The notes: generated by a model not told the origin, from the sequence alone. DNA of 64,000 nucleotides from Motiliproteus sp. MSK22-1 (GCF_001968815.1 NZ_MIEQ01000018.1:62001-126000); one strand, 5' to 3'. Counted from the stretch's first letter, positions 23,826 through 33,511 are shown. Program-made: numbers and translations.

Positions 23826-25502
23826 ATGCACCATTCAATACCACAGATGATCTTTAAAACGTGCATGACTGTTCTCATCGTAATGCTGACCGGTTGCCAG
23901 CCTTGGCAACCGGTATCTGAGCAGTCCGCTCAGAATACAGGCACAGTGGCGATTGAGCAGGCGTTAAAAAGTAATCAACAACAGCAGTTAGATCAGCAGT
24001 CTGAGTTGTCTCCTGAGGTGGTGCAGGCGTTGCTTCCGTCGTTGCAGGTAGAGGCTATCGCCTCCCCCGCTGAAGACCGATTTGATGTGGCGGTGGATCG
24101 GTTGGATGCACGGGCATTTTTTATGGGGCTGGTTCAGGGAACTCCCTACAATATGGTGGTGAGTGAAGAAATTGCTGGAACCATTTCCCTTGATCTTAAA
24201 GATGTCACTGTTGATGAAGTAATGCAGACTGTACAACAGGTTTATGGCTATCAGTACAGACGCTCTGGCAGGCTTTACCAGGTAGTGCCTGAGCAATTGG
24301 AAACAGTCATCTTTCAGATAGACTACCTGCATGTCGTAAGGGACGGTTCTTCTGACACCCTGGTCAGTGCCGGGACGGTCAGTGAAGTGGGAAGCACATC
24401 CAATGGTTCCTCTAATAACTCGTCCAACAATTCATCCAATTCTGGCGATAACAATTCCGTTAGAAGTGTTGGTACCCATATCAGTACAACCAGTAAATCA
24501 GATTTCTGGGGGCAGTTGCAGACCTCTCTAATGACAATTATCGGAGCTGGTGAGGGCCGCCGGGTGGTTATTACTCCTCAGGCGGGGGTGATTGTTGTCA
24601 GTGCGTTCCCTCAGGAGCTGGCGGTTGTTAAAGATTATCTGGATCGTACAGAGCTAACGTTACAGCGTCAGGTTATTCTGGAAGCAAAGATTTTGGAAGT
24701 GAGTTTGAGCAATGGCTTTCAATCGGGAATCAACTGGGCAACCATTGCTGAAGTGGGTGGGGGCGGTAAGAACATTGTCTTCAGTCAGGGAAGTACCCAG
24801 CTTTCCAACAATGACGGTATAGACGGAGTGTTTGGAGCGGCGTTTAATCTCAAGGACTTCACTGCGCTTATCGAATTACTGGAAACTCAGGGCAATGTGC
24901 AGGTGTTGTCAAGTCCACGGGTATCGACACTGAATAATCAAAAAGCGGTTATTAAAGTTGGTACCGATGAGTTTTTTGTTACCAGTGTTGAAACCACAAC
25001 CACAACGGGAACGGCTACGACCACCACACCAGAAGTCGAACTCACGCCGTTTTTTTCAGGTATCGCTTTGGATGTCACGCCTCAAATCAGTGCCGGAGGC
25101 GAAATTATCCTGCATATCCATCCGTCGATCAGTCAGGTATCAGATCAGCAGAAGCTGATAACCATTGGCTCCCAAGCGTTAGATCTTCCCCTAGCGCTGA
25201 GCACTATTCGGGAATCGGATAGTGTTGTTCGAGCCAGCAGTGGCCAGGTGATTGTTATCGGAGGTTTGATGAAGGCGAATAGCAGTGATACCCAGGGTAA
25301 AACACCGGGATTGGGGGATATCGATATTGTTGGTGATTTGTTTAGGCAACAGCGTCAGAAGTCGACAAAGAGTGAACTGGTTATATTATTGAAGCCAACA
25401 ATCGCTAACAGTGATGCCTGGCAGAAAAACCTTAAGCGTAGTCTCGATAATTTTAATAATCTGAACCCTACCGGCTCAGCTTTAGCAACCGATAACCCTT
25501 AG
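23826..25502 (+). CDS. mshL: MSHA secretin MshL
   Basis: A 558-residue outer-membrane lipoprotein secretin through which the pilus leaves. The leader ends in a lipobox LTGC (Cys ~24). Residues ~80-170 hold the secretin/TonB short N domain and an N1 domain. Residues ~193-215 are a Ser/Asn tract (SNNSSNNSSNSGDNNS), a flexible linker that may vary between strains. The C-terminal secretin domain (~280-540) shows VLSSPRVSTLNNQKAVIKVG and the closing VIVIGGLMK. It directly follows mshK and precedes mshM by 7 bases. Confidence 0.93.
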   Translation: MHHSIPQMIFKTCMTVLIVMLTGCQPWQPVSEQSAQNTGTVAIEQALKSNQQQQLDQQSELSPEVVQALLPSLQVEAIASPAEDRFDVAVDRLDARAFFMGLVQGTPYNMVVSEEIAGTISLDLKDVTVDEVMQTVQQVYGYQYRRSGRLYQVVPEQLETVIFQIDYLHVVRDGSSDTLVSAGTVSEVGSTSNGSSNNSSNNSSNSGDNNSVRSVGTHISTTSKSDFWGQLQTSLMTIIGAGEGRRVVITPQAGVIVVSAFPQELAVVKDYLDRTELTLQRQVILEAKILEVSLSNGFQSGINWATIAEVGGGGKNIVFSQGSTQLSNNDGIDGVFGAAFNLKDFTALIELLETQGNVQVLSSPRVSTLNNQKAVIKVGTDEFFVTSVETTTTTGTATTTTPEVELTPFFSGIALDVTPQISAGGEIILHIHPSISQVSDQQKLITIGSQALDLPLALSTIRESDSVVRASSGQVIVIGGLMKANSSDTQGKTPGLGDIDIVGDLFRQQRQKSTKSELVILLKPTIANSDAWQKNLKRSLDNFNNLNPTGSALATDNP

Positions 25503-25509
25503 GTTTATT

Positions 25510-26496
25510 ATGTATCAGCAGCACTTTGGTCTCAGAGAACTGCCTTTCACGTTAACGCCAAACACTCATTTCTACCTGAATCTGCCGACTCATCAAGAAG
25601 CCTTTAATTTGATTATGGTGGCAATGGGAAACGGTGATGGCTTTGTCAAAATTGTCGGTGAGGTCGGGACTGGCAAAACGCTACTGTGCCGAAAAGTACT
25701 CAATGCCCTCAGTCAAGAGCATCTTTGTGATCAGCCGTTATCGACCGGTGCTACTGGTTCGGAGACTACTAGTGTTAAAGATTCAAGGTATGTGAGCGCT
25801 TACATACCAAATCCAAATCTGACTCCAGATGGATTTAGAATGAATTTCGCCAGGGAACTCGGCGTAGCGATGGAAGGCCTGAAAGGGAGCTACGACTTGT
25901 TGGAGCGGTTGAACCAAAAGCTGCTGGAGCTTGCTGCGGACAACAAACAGGTAGTGCTGATTGTCGATGAAGCTCAAACCATGCCTGAAGAAACCATAGA
26001 AGCTTTGAGATTATTGACTAATCTGGAGACTGAGACTTCAAAGTTATTTCAGGTTGTGTTGTTTGGCCAACCAGAATTGGATGAATTACTGGACCGTCGA
26101 TCTTTGCGTCAGCTGAAACAACGCATTACGTTCTCATATCAGCTCAAACTCCTTGATCAGGAGGGGACTGGTCAATATATCCAGCATCGAATTGCGCTAG
26201 CCGGATATAATGGCATGCCCATTTTTGATCAGAAAGCGATGAAGCTGCTTCATAAGGCCTCAGTGGGGACGCCTCGTCTGATTAATATACTCAGTCATAA
26301 AACACTGATGTCTGCTTACGGAAAAGGAGACAGGCAGGTACAGCCTGAACATGTACGGCTGGCAGCGGCAGATACGGAGGGGGTAAGTTTACCTTCCTCA
26401 CGGGCGCTCTTTGCTAAAACCGGTTTAGCTGTGTTGTTTATCGCTGCCATTGGTTTAGCTGTCGGACTGTTGCTGGACAAGGGGCTTATCCCATGA
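25510..26496 (+). CDS. mshM: MSHA biogenesis ATPase MshM (ExeA-like)
   Basis: A 328-residue AAA+ ATPase with Walker A GEVGTGKT (~52-59) and Walker B VVLIVDEAQ (~150). The opening YQQHFGLRELPFTLTPNTHFY is the ExeA/GspA hallmark. A C-terminal hydrophobic helix (~305-324) anchors it in the inner membrane. ExeA-type proteins help place or assemble the secretin through peptidoglycan, and MshM is expected to do the same for MshL. Its last codons overlap the mshN start (ATGA), implying coupled translation. Confidence 0.92.
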   Translation: MYQQHFGLRELPFTLTPNTHFYLNLPTHQEAFNLIMVAMGNGDGFVKIVGEVGTGKTLLCRKVLNALSQEHLCDQPLSTGATGSETTSVKDSRYVSAYIPNPNLTPDGFRMNFARELGVAMEGLKGSYDLLERLNQKLLELAADNKQVVLIVDEAQTMPEETIEALRLLTNLETETSKLFQVVLFGQPELDELLDRRSLRQLKQRITFSYQLKLLDQEGTGQYIQHRIALAGYNGMPIFDQKAMKLLHKASVGTPRLINILSHKTLMSAYGKGDRQVQPEHVRLAAADTEGVSLPSSRALFAKTGLAVLFIAAIGLAVGLLLDKGLIP

Positions 26497-28007
26497 GTCT
26501 GGTTAACGACATGCTGAGGGATCTGGATCAGCGGCGTCAGCCCGGTAACGGAACCCAGTCAAATGTCGATCAAATGTCCCCGGTTAGAGCACCCTCACAA
26601 CGAAAACGGCAGGCACTCTGGATCTGGGTATTGTTGCTCGCTGTTGCTGTTTTGATCGGCTTCTACCTGCTGCAACCACAGTGGCGGGCACTATTGAGTA
26701 ACACGGAGCAGTCTTCGGCACCAGAGGTCCACTCAAAAGTGCCTGTTTTTAAAACGGTCAGCACTTCAACCAACACTACACCATCAAAGGTAATCGTTGA
26801 GGGCGATGTCTTTTGGCCCGAGCAGAATGACAGTCCAGAAACAGAGATGGTCGTCACCGTTAAATCAGCGGCTGCAATCCCTCCTGAGACGGTTGACGTT
26901 AATCCGGTGATTAAAACGGAGAGTGTTCAAATTACCGGCGCTTACTGGGAGTCTTTAGGGAAGGGTCACAAGCTGATTTTGGAAACCAGTCAGAGTCCTC
27001 TCTTCAATATCAGTGAATTAACTAACCAACTGTTGCAGTTGGAAATCAGGCAAGCAAATTTAACCCATCCCTTGCCACCGTTGCCGAGTGAGTTTATTCA
27101 GAGCAGTCGTTTCTCTAAAGGTCGTGATCAATTGGTTTTAACCCTAACCACTGATCGTAAGAGCCGTTTTCAGGTCTATTCTCTTGGCAATGAAAAAGGA
27201 TTTAGTCTGGTTATAGAATTACAGCCCTCCCAGAGACAGACTCTGGAGGCCAGTCAGCAAAACGTGTTTCCACAGTTGCCGAAATCAAAGCCGGTTTCTT
27301 CTGAGTCTCCTTCGTTAAAGCCTGCCAGTCATGTTGCAAAAGCAGTAGTTCCGGTCCAAAGCATACAACGCCAGACTGCAGCTAGCACTCCGGCATCTGT
27401 CAGCGCTGCAATGAAAACTCCGAAGAAATTAATGTTAGGTCAGGCAGATCGAAAGCAGGTTGAAAAAGCATCAGCGCTGATTCGAAAAGGGCTGGCTGAA
27501 GAGGCTGAGAAACTACTTAGCAAGACCCTTATCAATCAGCCAGCGGCTGTTGAAAGTCGTCAATTGTTGGCCTCATTGCTGCTTAGTCAAGGTCGTTTGA
27601 AGCAGGCCTCTGCGATATTAGAGAAGGGACTGATAGAAGATCCCGAAAATCAGGGGTTACGAAAGGTCAGGGCCCGGATTTTGATGCGAAATAGCAAACA
27701 TGCTGAGGCTGTAAAGTTGCTTCAATTCTCAATGCCTGAACTGGCGGCTGATCCTCAGTATCATCAGCTCCGAGCTGCTGCGTTGCAAGGTGGCAAGCAA
27801 TATGAAGAAGCATCCAGCGTTTATTATCAGCTGCTGCGACAGGATTCAACGCAGGCATCCTGGTGGCTGGGGCTGGCCATATCATTGGAGGCGCTTGAGA
27901 AAAGACAGCAGGCCTTCCAAGCCTATAAGAATGTTTTGCAGATACCTGGGGCTGCACTTCCTTTAAGTGAATATGCTCAACAACGGATCAGATTGATTGG
28001 GCAATAA
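26493..28007 (+). CDS. mshN: MSHA biogenesis protein MshN (TPR protein)
   Basis: A 504-residue bitopic protein. The N-terminus MSLVNDMLRDLDQRRQP is the conserved MshN/GspB-like opening, followed by a transmembrane helix at ~47-60. A long Pro/Ser/Thr-rich region (~70-330) contains an AMIN-like beta segment around 145-245, which may bind peptidoglycan, and residues ~335-500 are tetratricopeptide repeats (for example LIRKGLAEEAEKLLSKTL and ASLLLSQGRLKQASAILE). It would act as a periplasmic scaffold with MshM and MshL. A 153-base gap separates it from mshE, the largest within the first half of the locus. Confidence 0.9.
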   Translation: MSLVNDMLRDLDQRRQPGNGTQSNVDQMSPVRAPSQRKRQALWIWVLLLAVAVLIGFYLLQPQWRALLSNTEQSSAPEVHSKVPVFKTVSTSTNTTPSKVIVEGDVFWPEQNDSPETEMVVTVKSAAAIPPETVDVNPVIKTESVQITGAYWESLGKGHKLILETSQSPLFNISELTNQLLQLEIRQANLTHPLPPLPSEFIQSSRFSKGRDQLVLTLTTDRKSRFQVYSLGNEKGFSLVIELQPSQRQTLEASQQNVFPQLPKSKPVSSESPSLKPASHVAKAVVPVQSIQRQTAASTPASVSAAMKTPKKLMLGQADRKQVEKASALIRKGLAEEAEKLLSKTLINQPAAVESRQLLASLLLSQGRLKQASAILEKGLIEDPENQGLRKVRARILMRNSKHAEAVKLLQFSMPELAADPQYHQLRAAALQGGKQYEEASSVYYQLLRQDSTQASWWLGLAISLEALEKRQQAFQAYKNVLQIPGAALPLSEYAQQRIRLIGQ

Positions 28008-28160
28008 CAGTGACTGTCAGGGCTCATTATATTGCTTCAGGAGTCCTGGATACTGGTTTGATAGTATGCTCCGATTTTAAAAGCAGACTTTAGTTAAACC
28101 AACGGCCCGGGCGAGGCTGGTTTCAGGGTTTACAAATTGAATACAGCGTAAGGGTAGATT

Positions 28161-29963
28161 ATGGCTGCCGGTCAAAAACAGAAAATTCGTATCGGTGATC
28201 TGCTGGTTCAAAACGGTGTTATTACCGAGCCACAGTTACAAGAAGCGCTGAGCATGCAAAACAAGACCGGGCAGAAGCTCGGTCGGGCGCTGGTCGCGCT
28301 AGGTTTTGTCAAAGAAGCCCGTTTTATCGAATTTCTTTCGCAGCAGCTCAATATCCCGGCAGTGGATCTCAGTCACTATAAGTTGGGCCAGAAAGATGTC
28401 AAACGTCTTTCAGAGACTCATGCACGGCGATTTCGAGTTATTGTGCTGAAGGAACATCCGGATCATTTTCTGGTGGGTATGGCGGATCCAATGGATCTGT
28501 TTGCTTTTGATGAACTACAGAGGTTACTTCCCAAACCCCTGAAGCAAGCGGTGGTTTCAGAGAGTCAGTTGCTGAGCACACTGGATCTTATGTATCGGCG
28601 TACTGATGAGATTGCTTCACTTGCCGGCCAGTTGGAAGAAGAGATCAGCGACGATGTTTTCGATATCGCTGAGCTTGCCGCTCAGGATGACAGCGAAGTT
28701 CCTGTGGTCAAGATGCTGCAGAAGATATTTGAAGATGCGGTTCAGATACGGGCTTCGGATATTCATATTGAACCGGATGAGCATGCATTAAGAATTCGCC
28801 TTCGGGTGGACGGTGTTTTACAGGAGAATCTGGTTAAGGAGAAACGAGTCGTTTCTGCGCTGGTATTGCGGCTGAAATTGATGGCTGAACTGAATATCTC
28901 TGAAAAGCGCTTGCCTCAGGATGGCCGCTTTAATATTACCGTGAGTGGCCGTAATCTGGATATTCGTATTTCTACCATGCCGGTGCAGCATGGTGAGTCA
29001 GTGGTGATGCGTCTGTTAGATCAGTCTTCAGGTGCTATCGGACTGGACCAGGCTGGAATACCTGAGGATATGCTGAAGCGTTTGCGACGCATTATTCATC
29101 AACCTCATGGACTTCTATTGGTTACTGGTCCCACTGGTAGTGGTAAAACCACGACACTCTATGGTGCTCTGATGGAGTTGAATGTCGCTGCCAAGAAGAT
29201 TATTACGGTGGAAGATCCGGTGGAATATCGTCTTGAACGCATTAATCAAGTTGGGGTTAATCCCAAAATAGGGCTCACTTTTGGAAAGGTATTACGCTCC
29301 TGTCTGCGGCAAGATCCGGATATTCTGCTGGTCGGGGAAATACGAGACCAGGAAACGGCCGCTATTGCGTTGAGGGCAGCCATGACAGGGCATATGGTAT
29401 TGTCCACTCTACATACCAATGATGCCATCAGCAGTGCTATGCGTTTGGTCGATATCGGTGTTGAAGGATATATGGCTGCTTCAGCTTTAAGGGGGGTGTT
29501 AGCCCAACGACTGGTTCGAAGGGTATGTGAGCACTGCAGTGAGCCGTTTATTCCCAGTGAGCAGGAGCAACATTGGCTCGATGCACGACTAAGAGAACAA
29601 ACAGGCGGTACCCATTTTCAGCAAGGACAAGGCTGTACCTATTGTAACAATACCGGTTACAGCGGTCGCATAGGTATCTTTGAGCTGTTGGAGCTTGATG
29701 AATCGATGGCAGATGCTCTGAGGGCAAATGACACCCAGGCGTTTACTCGCGCCGCAAGGGCTTCTGAGGGATTTAAGACGTTGACCGATAGTGCGCTGGA
29801 ATATGCCGTGAAGGGAATTACAACCCTGGACGAAGTGTTCCGGGTAACTGAACAAATGGATGAAATGGCCGATATTGCTGAACCCGATGCTGTTTCCGGA
29901 GGCCGTTCAGGGCTGGTCTCTGGTGGGCTGACGCTTGAGCCTCGGGACAGCGGAGATTTCTGA
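28161..29963 (+). CDS. mshE: MSHA pilus extension ATPase MshE
   Basis: A 600-residue GspE/PilB-type hexameric ATPase that powers pilus extension. The N-terminus carries two MshEN-type motifs, IRIGDLLVQNGVITEPQLQE (~6-25) and KLGRALVALGFVKEARFIEF (~38-57), which in Vibrio MshE bind c-di-GMP. The ATPase domain has Walker A GPTGSGKTTTLYG (~322-334), an Asp box (RASDIHIEP), Walker B and the C-terminal tetracysteine CEHC...CTYC zinc motif. So pilus extension should respond directly to c-di-GMP. The ATG has AAGGGTAG a few bases upstream; mshG starts 2 bases after the stop. Confidence 0.95.
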   Translation: MAAGQKQKIRIGDLLVQNGVITEPQLQEALSMQNKTGQKLGRALVALGFVKEARFIEFLSQQLNIPAVDLSHYKLGQKDVKRLSETHARRFRVIVLKEHPDHFLVGMADPMDLFAFDELQRLLPKPLKQAVVSESQLLSTLDLMYRRTDEIASLAGQLEEEISDDVFDIAELAAQDDSEVPVVKMLQKIFEDAVQIRASDIHIEPDEHALRIRLRVDGVLQENLVKEKRVVSALVLRLKLMAELNISEKRLPQDGRFNITVSGRNLDIRISTMPVQHGESVVMRLLDQSSGAIGLDQAGIPEDMLKRLRRIIHQPHGLLLVTGPTGSGKTTTLYGALMELNVAAKKIITVEDPVEYRLERINQVGVNPKIGLTFGKVLRSCLRQDPDILLVGEIRDQETAAIALRAAMTGHMVLSTLHTNDAISSAMRLVDIGVEGYMAASALRGVLAQRLVRRVCEHCSEPFIPSEQEQHWLDARLREQTGGTHFQQGQGCTYCNNTGYSGRIGIFELLELDESMADALRANDTQAFTRAARASEGFKTLTDSALEYAVKGITTLDEVFRVTEQMDEMADIAEPDAVSGGRSGLVSGGLTLEPRDSGDF

Positions 29964-29965
29964 TA

Positions 29966-31195
29966 ATGCCGCATTTCAGTTACAAAGGACGTAATGCCGC
30001 CGGTGAGTTGGTTGCCGGTAAACAGGAAGCGGCCAGTGCCGGGCAGGTCGCCGGGTTGCTGGCCGAGCGCCAGATCACTCCTGTCAGCATAGATGAAGTG
30101 GCACCGGAGAAACCCGCTTCGGCATCGATAGAATTTAAGGATATCCGCCTGTTTCAGCGGGTGAAACTTGATGAGCTGATTTTACTCAGTCGTCAGATGT
30201 ATAGCCTGACGAAAGCGGGGGTGCCGATTACCCGAGCGATGCGAGGGCTGGCCATGTCGGTACGCAATCCGTTACTGGAGCGAACCCTCAATGAGGTGAC
30301 CGATGATCTTGAACAGGGTAATACGCTTTCAGGTAGCCTGCGTAAGCATAGTAAGGTTTTTTCACCACTTTATATCAGTTTGATTCATGTTGGTGAAAAT
30401 ACCGGTAATCTCGATCAGGTGTTTCTGCAAATCAGCAAATATCTGGAGCTGGAACGCAATACTATCAAGAACATTAAGTCAGCTACACGTTATCCGATGT
30501 TTGTAATTGGTGCCATTGCCTTAGCAATGGTGGTTATCAATATCTGGGTGATACCTGCCTTTGCCGGAGTTTTTAGTAAGTTGGGTGCAGAGCTTCCCTG
30601 GCAAACTCAGCTGTTAATCTCGATTTCTGATTTTATGCGCAGCTACTGGTATGTCTTGCTGGGTATCTTTGTTGTGGCTCTGTTCAGCTTCTTTCGTTAC
30701 ACCGATACGGAGAAAGGGCGCTTTAAGTGGGATCGAATGAAACTGCGCTTTCCAATAGTCGGTGGCTTGTTTACCCGGATTGCTTTAGGGCGTTTTTCCC
30801 GAACCTTTTCCCTGGTTCTTCGATCAGGTATCCCTATTGAACAGGGGCTTACTATTGTCTCGGGAGCGATAGGCAATTCTTATATTGGTAAAAAGGTTCA
30901 GGAGATGCGCCATGGAATAGAGCGAGGAGAAGGGTTTACCCGCACGGCGCACTCGGCACAGATGTTTAGCCCACTGGTACTGCAAATGATAGGGGTGGGT
31001 GAAGAAACCGGAAATATAGACGACATGTTAGAGCAAACAGCCGATTTCTATGAACAGGAAGTGGAATACGACCTTAAAGGACTGGCTAGTGCAATAGAAC
31101 CTGTTTTGATCGTTGCTATCGGTGGTATGGTGCTGGTACTAGCTCTCGGTGTGTTTTTACCGTTGTGGGAACTCAGCGGCGCGGTTAACCGCTAG
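29966..31195 (+). CDS. mshG: MSHA platform protein MshG (GspF/PilC family)
   Basis: A 409-residue inner-membrane platform protein. The opening FSYKGRNAAGELVAGKQEA is the GspF family start. Two GspF domains (~70-190 and ~270-395) are visible, with transmembrane helices at ~170-192, ~220-242 and ~378-400 and the repeat GVGEETGNIDDMLEQ. It couples the MshE motor to pilin insertion. The stop overlaps the next start (TAGTG). Confidence 0.93.
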   Translation: MPHFSYKGRNAAGELVAGKQEAASAGQVAGLLAERQITPVSIDEVAPEKPASASIEFKDIRLFQRVKLDELILLSRQMYSLTKAGVPITRAMRGLAMSVRNPLLERTLNEVTDDLEQGNTLSGSLRKHSKVFSPLYISLIHVGENTGNLDQVFLQISKYLELERNTIKNIKSATRYPMFVIGAIALAMVVINIWVIPAFAGVFSKLGAELPWQTQLLISISDFMRSYWYVLLGIFVVALFSFFRYTDTEKGRFKWDRMKLRFPIVGGLFTRIALGRFSRTFSLVLRSGIPIEQGLTIVSGAIGNSYIGKKVQEMRHGIERGEGFTRTAHSAQMFSPLVLQMIGVGEETGNIDDMLEQTADFYEQEVEYDLKGLASAIEPVLIVAIGGMVLVLALGVFLPLWELSGAVNR

Positions 31196-31827
31196 TGAAG
31201 CCACTGTATCAAACCAGAAGCTGTCGTCTACAGCAAACCGGAATCCCCCCTTTCTGCCAAAAATCTCAACGTGACTGTAAATATCAAGGTGGCTTTAGTC
31301 TATTGGAGTTGCTGGTTTCCGCTGTCATTATTCTGGTATTGGTAGCGGGTGCCTATATGCGTTATATGGAGCTGGCCATTGATGCCGAAAGGGCTGCATT
31401 TAAAGGCGTTATTGGTTGGTTACAGGCAGGCATGAATATGGAAATGGGCCATGCATTAACTCAGGGGGGGATGCAGAACCTGGAACACTTGGAACACTCG
31501 AATCCGATGGCATTGGTTCTTAAGGTGATGGAGCCTCCCAGTAATTACCTGGGAGAGCTGGATCAGCAGCAGGCTTTAGCAGCGGAACCGGGCTTCTGGT
31601 ATTTTGATCTGCATCAGAAATCACTGATTTATCGGGTCCGATATGATCAAAATCTGGAAGGTATTGATAAATTGGATAATAATAAGCTCAGTTTTGTTTT
31701 AAAGCTGGTTTACAGTCCGGCCGATAGTTATAAAGGTAGGAGAGTTATTCGGCGAGTTCGTTTGCAGCCGTCACATAAGGACTTTTGGAAAACACCGCTG
31801 GGATCAGGTTGGAAGCCTCGAGACTGA
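31195..31827 (+). CDS. mshF: MSHA prepilin-like protein MshF
   Basis: A 210-residue prepilin-like protein. A class III prepilin cleavage region YQGG-FSLLELL appears at ~31-40, followed by a hydrophobic helix. The leader before the cleavage site is about 32 residues, far longer than usual, but no other start codon occurs between the GTG at 31195 and the cleavage site, so the long leader is forced by the sequence. The body (GFWYFDLHQKSLIYRVRYD) fits MshF. It is probably a minor pilin or assembly factor. GTG overlaps the mshG stop by one base. Confidence 0.85.
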   Translation: MKPLYQTRSCRLQQTGIPPFCQKSQRDCKYQGGFSLLELLVSAVIILVLVAGAYMRYMELAIDAERAAFKGVIGWLQAGMNMEMGHALTQGGMQNLEHLEHSNPMALVLKVMEPPSNYLGELDQQQALAAEPGFWYFDLHQKSLIYRVRYDQNLEGIDKLDNNKLSFVLKLVYSPADSYKGRRVIRRVRLQPSHKDFWKTPLGSGWKPRD

Positions 31828-31930
31828 GCCTTGAGTTTGTTGGGATTACAGCCAATACAGTGTAATTTGATATCAACCGTTTTTAATCGCTGCGGTAAAT
31901 GGCAGCAAATAAATGTATTTGGGAGTCATT

Positions 31931-32419
31931 ATGCGCAACAGGCAATCGGGTTTTACCATTATCGAGCTGATTGTGGTTATAGCTCTTCTGGGTATTCTTT
32001 CGGCGGTGGCACTACCGCGGTTTATTAACGTCACTGCAGAGGCTCATGATGCTGCGGTTGAAGGTGCTGGAGCAGGATTCGCTACCGGTATTGCCCTGTT
32101 AAAAGCACAGACAGTCGCAAATGGAGACCTGGGTACGGCAACAGGCGTGGATTTTGATGGCAGCAGTATGCAGGTGAATGCTTCAGGTTTTGCTGTTGGT
32201 GCATCAGGGGCTGCTTTATCAGTGACTGCTGCATCGTGCTTTGATATTTGGACGGGAATACTTCAAGGGACAGGTCCAGTTGTGTCCACAACTTCTGGTG
32301 CAAATATTGATTACTTGGTGACCGCTGCAGACCCTGACTGCACCTATACGTATCAAAACGACAGCGGCCAGACTATTGTTTATGAATCTGACACTGGCAA
32401 CGTAACCACCACACTCTAA
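31931..32419 (+). CDS. MSHA pilin (MshA/MshB type)
   Basis: A 162-residue type IV prepilin with a short leader MRNRQSG, cleavage before FTIIELIVVI and Glu5 present. The stretch LPRFINVTAEAHDAAVEG is typical of MshB, the minor pilin encoded before mshA in Vibrio and Shewanella. Two cysteines (ASCFDIW and PDCTYTY) form the usual C-terminal disulfide loop. It is the only pilin between mshF and mshC, so it may be the major subunit here, or the major pilin lies elsewhere. GGGAG at 31921-31925 gives a strong ribosome site, and the 103-base leader before it could hold its own promoter. Confidence 0.88.
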   Translation: MRNRQSGFTIIELIVVIALLGILSAVALPRFINVTAEAHDAAVEGAGAGFATGIALLKAQTVANGDLGTATGVDFDGSSMQVNASGFAVGASGAALSVTAASCFDIWTGILQGTGPVVSTTSGANIDYLVTAADPDCTYTYQNDSGQTIVYESDTGNVTTTL

Positions 32420-32448
32420 GAACTGATGGGTAGAATTGCCCCATTTGT

Positions 32449-32988
32449 ATGCTGATGCTCTACCAGCGAATGACAAACCGAAGCCAAGGCTTCACTCTGG
32501 TAGAGCTGATCAGTGTATTGTTAGTGCTTTCTATTGTTGCTGTCGTTGTATTGCCTCGTTTTACCGGAACCCAATCGTTTCAAAATCGTCAGTTGCTGGA
32601 TCAGCTTATAGCAATTACCCGCTTTTCCCAGCAATCCGCTCTAAGCCGCTATAATCACCAGATCACATTAAACTTAAGTCAACAGGCCGTATCAGGTGAT
32701 TGGTTGTTCCGGGTGTTGGCTAATGATGGCTCTGGTGATATAGAACTAAAACGGTTGATTACCGAACGGGGCAGTGGAACGCTCAGTTTGCTGTCACCCC
32801 AGACCGTTACAATTAATGCCTTAACAACCTTAAGCATCGGATTTGACAATCTGGGTAACATTACCGCTCCCCAGATTTCAGGCACCAACAGTAACCTGAG
32901 TTTTAATGCATCGGGACGGTTTTTCTGTATTTCTTTGGCAGGGTATGCTTATGAAGCCGCTAGCCAGGCTGACTGTGAAAACAACTAG
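32449..32988 (+). CDS. mshC: MSHA minor pilin MshC
   Basis: A 179-residue GspH/FimT-like minor pilin: a leader ending NRSQG, cleavage before FTLVELISVLLVL, then a beta-rich domain with a C-terminal Cys pair (RFFCISLA, QADCENN). The start could be ATG 32449 or ATG 32470, which would give a six-residue leader typical of prepilins; neither has a clear Shine-Dalgarno sequence, so coupling to the pilin gene 29 bases upstream is likely. Its 3' end overlaps mshD by 38 bases. Confidence 0.88.
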   Translation: MLMLYQRMTNRSQGFTLVELISVLLVLSIVAVVVLPRFTGTQSFQNRQLLDQLIAITRFSQQSALSRYNHQITLNLSQQAVSGDWLFRVLANDGSGDIELKRLITERGSGTLSLLSPQTVTINALTTLSIGFDNLGNITAPQISGTNSNLSFNASGRFFCISLAGYAYEAASQADCENN

Positions 32989-33511
32989 CCCTGGTTTGAG
33001 CACTTCAGGTTTCACACTGGTGGAACTGGTGGTGACTATTGCGATTATGAGTATTGCGCTGTTGGGGGTGGCCTATTCCCTGCAATTTAGCGCCCAGCGC
33101 AGTGCTGACCCTTTGTGGCAGAGTAAAACTATCAAACTGGTTCAGGCCTATCTGGATGAGATTCTAACCAAACGTTATGACGAACTGACACCAATTGGTG
33201 GTGTGCCTGCTTGCTCCCTATGCTCTTCAACTCTGGGTACGGATGGCCCTGTTGGTACAGAAACCCGGGGTGGGGGAGCCAACACCTTTGATGATGTGGA
33301 TGATTATCATACGCTCAATAACAAACCACCAATTGATGCCGCCGGTAATCTGCGTTCGGAATATGCTAACTATCAGGTAGAGGTGAACGTCTCTTATGCA
33401 GGTAGCGCCCTGGGGTTAAGTAATAATCATTTTGCTAAAAAGATCGAAATTACCGTCACACCTCCCGGGCAACCTCCGTTGGTATTCAGTGTTTACCGGG
33501 GAAATTACTGA
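32951..33511 (+). CDS. mshD: MSHA minor pilin MshD
   Basis: A 186-residue minor pilin with leader ending LSTSG, cleavage before FTLVELVVTIAIMS and a hydrophobic helix. The body includes a CSLC motif (PACSLCSS), and the segment FDDVDDYHTL is a conserved MshD feature. ATG 32951 is preferred because GGCAGGG (32937-32943) is 7 bases upstream; ATG 32945 is an alternative. The gene starts inside mshC and its stop overlaps the mshO start (TGATG). Confidence 0.9.
   Translation: MKPLARLTVKTTSPGLSTSGFTLVELVVTIAIMSIALLGVAYSLQFSAQRSADPLWQSKTIKLVQAYLDEILTKRYDELTPIGGVPACSLCSSTLGTDGPVGTETRGGGANTFDDVDDYHTLNNKPPIDAAGNLRSEYANYQVEVNVSYAGSALGLSNNHFAKKIEITVTPPGQPPLVFSVYRGNY

Noticed and set aside
32426..32444. 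Hairpin after the pilin gene as an attenuator
   Set aside because: Only five base pairs with a nine-base loop and no T run; too weak to claim.
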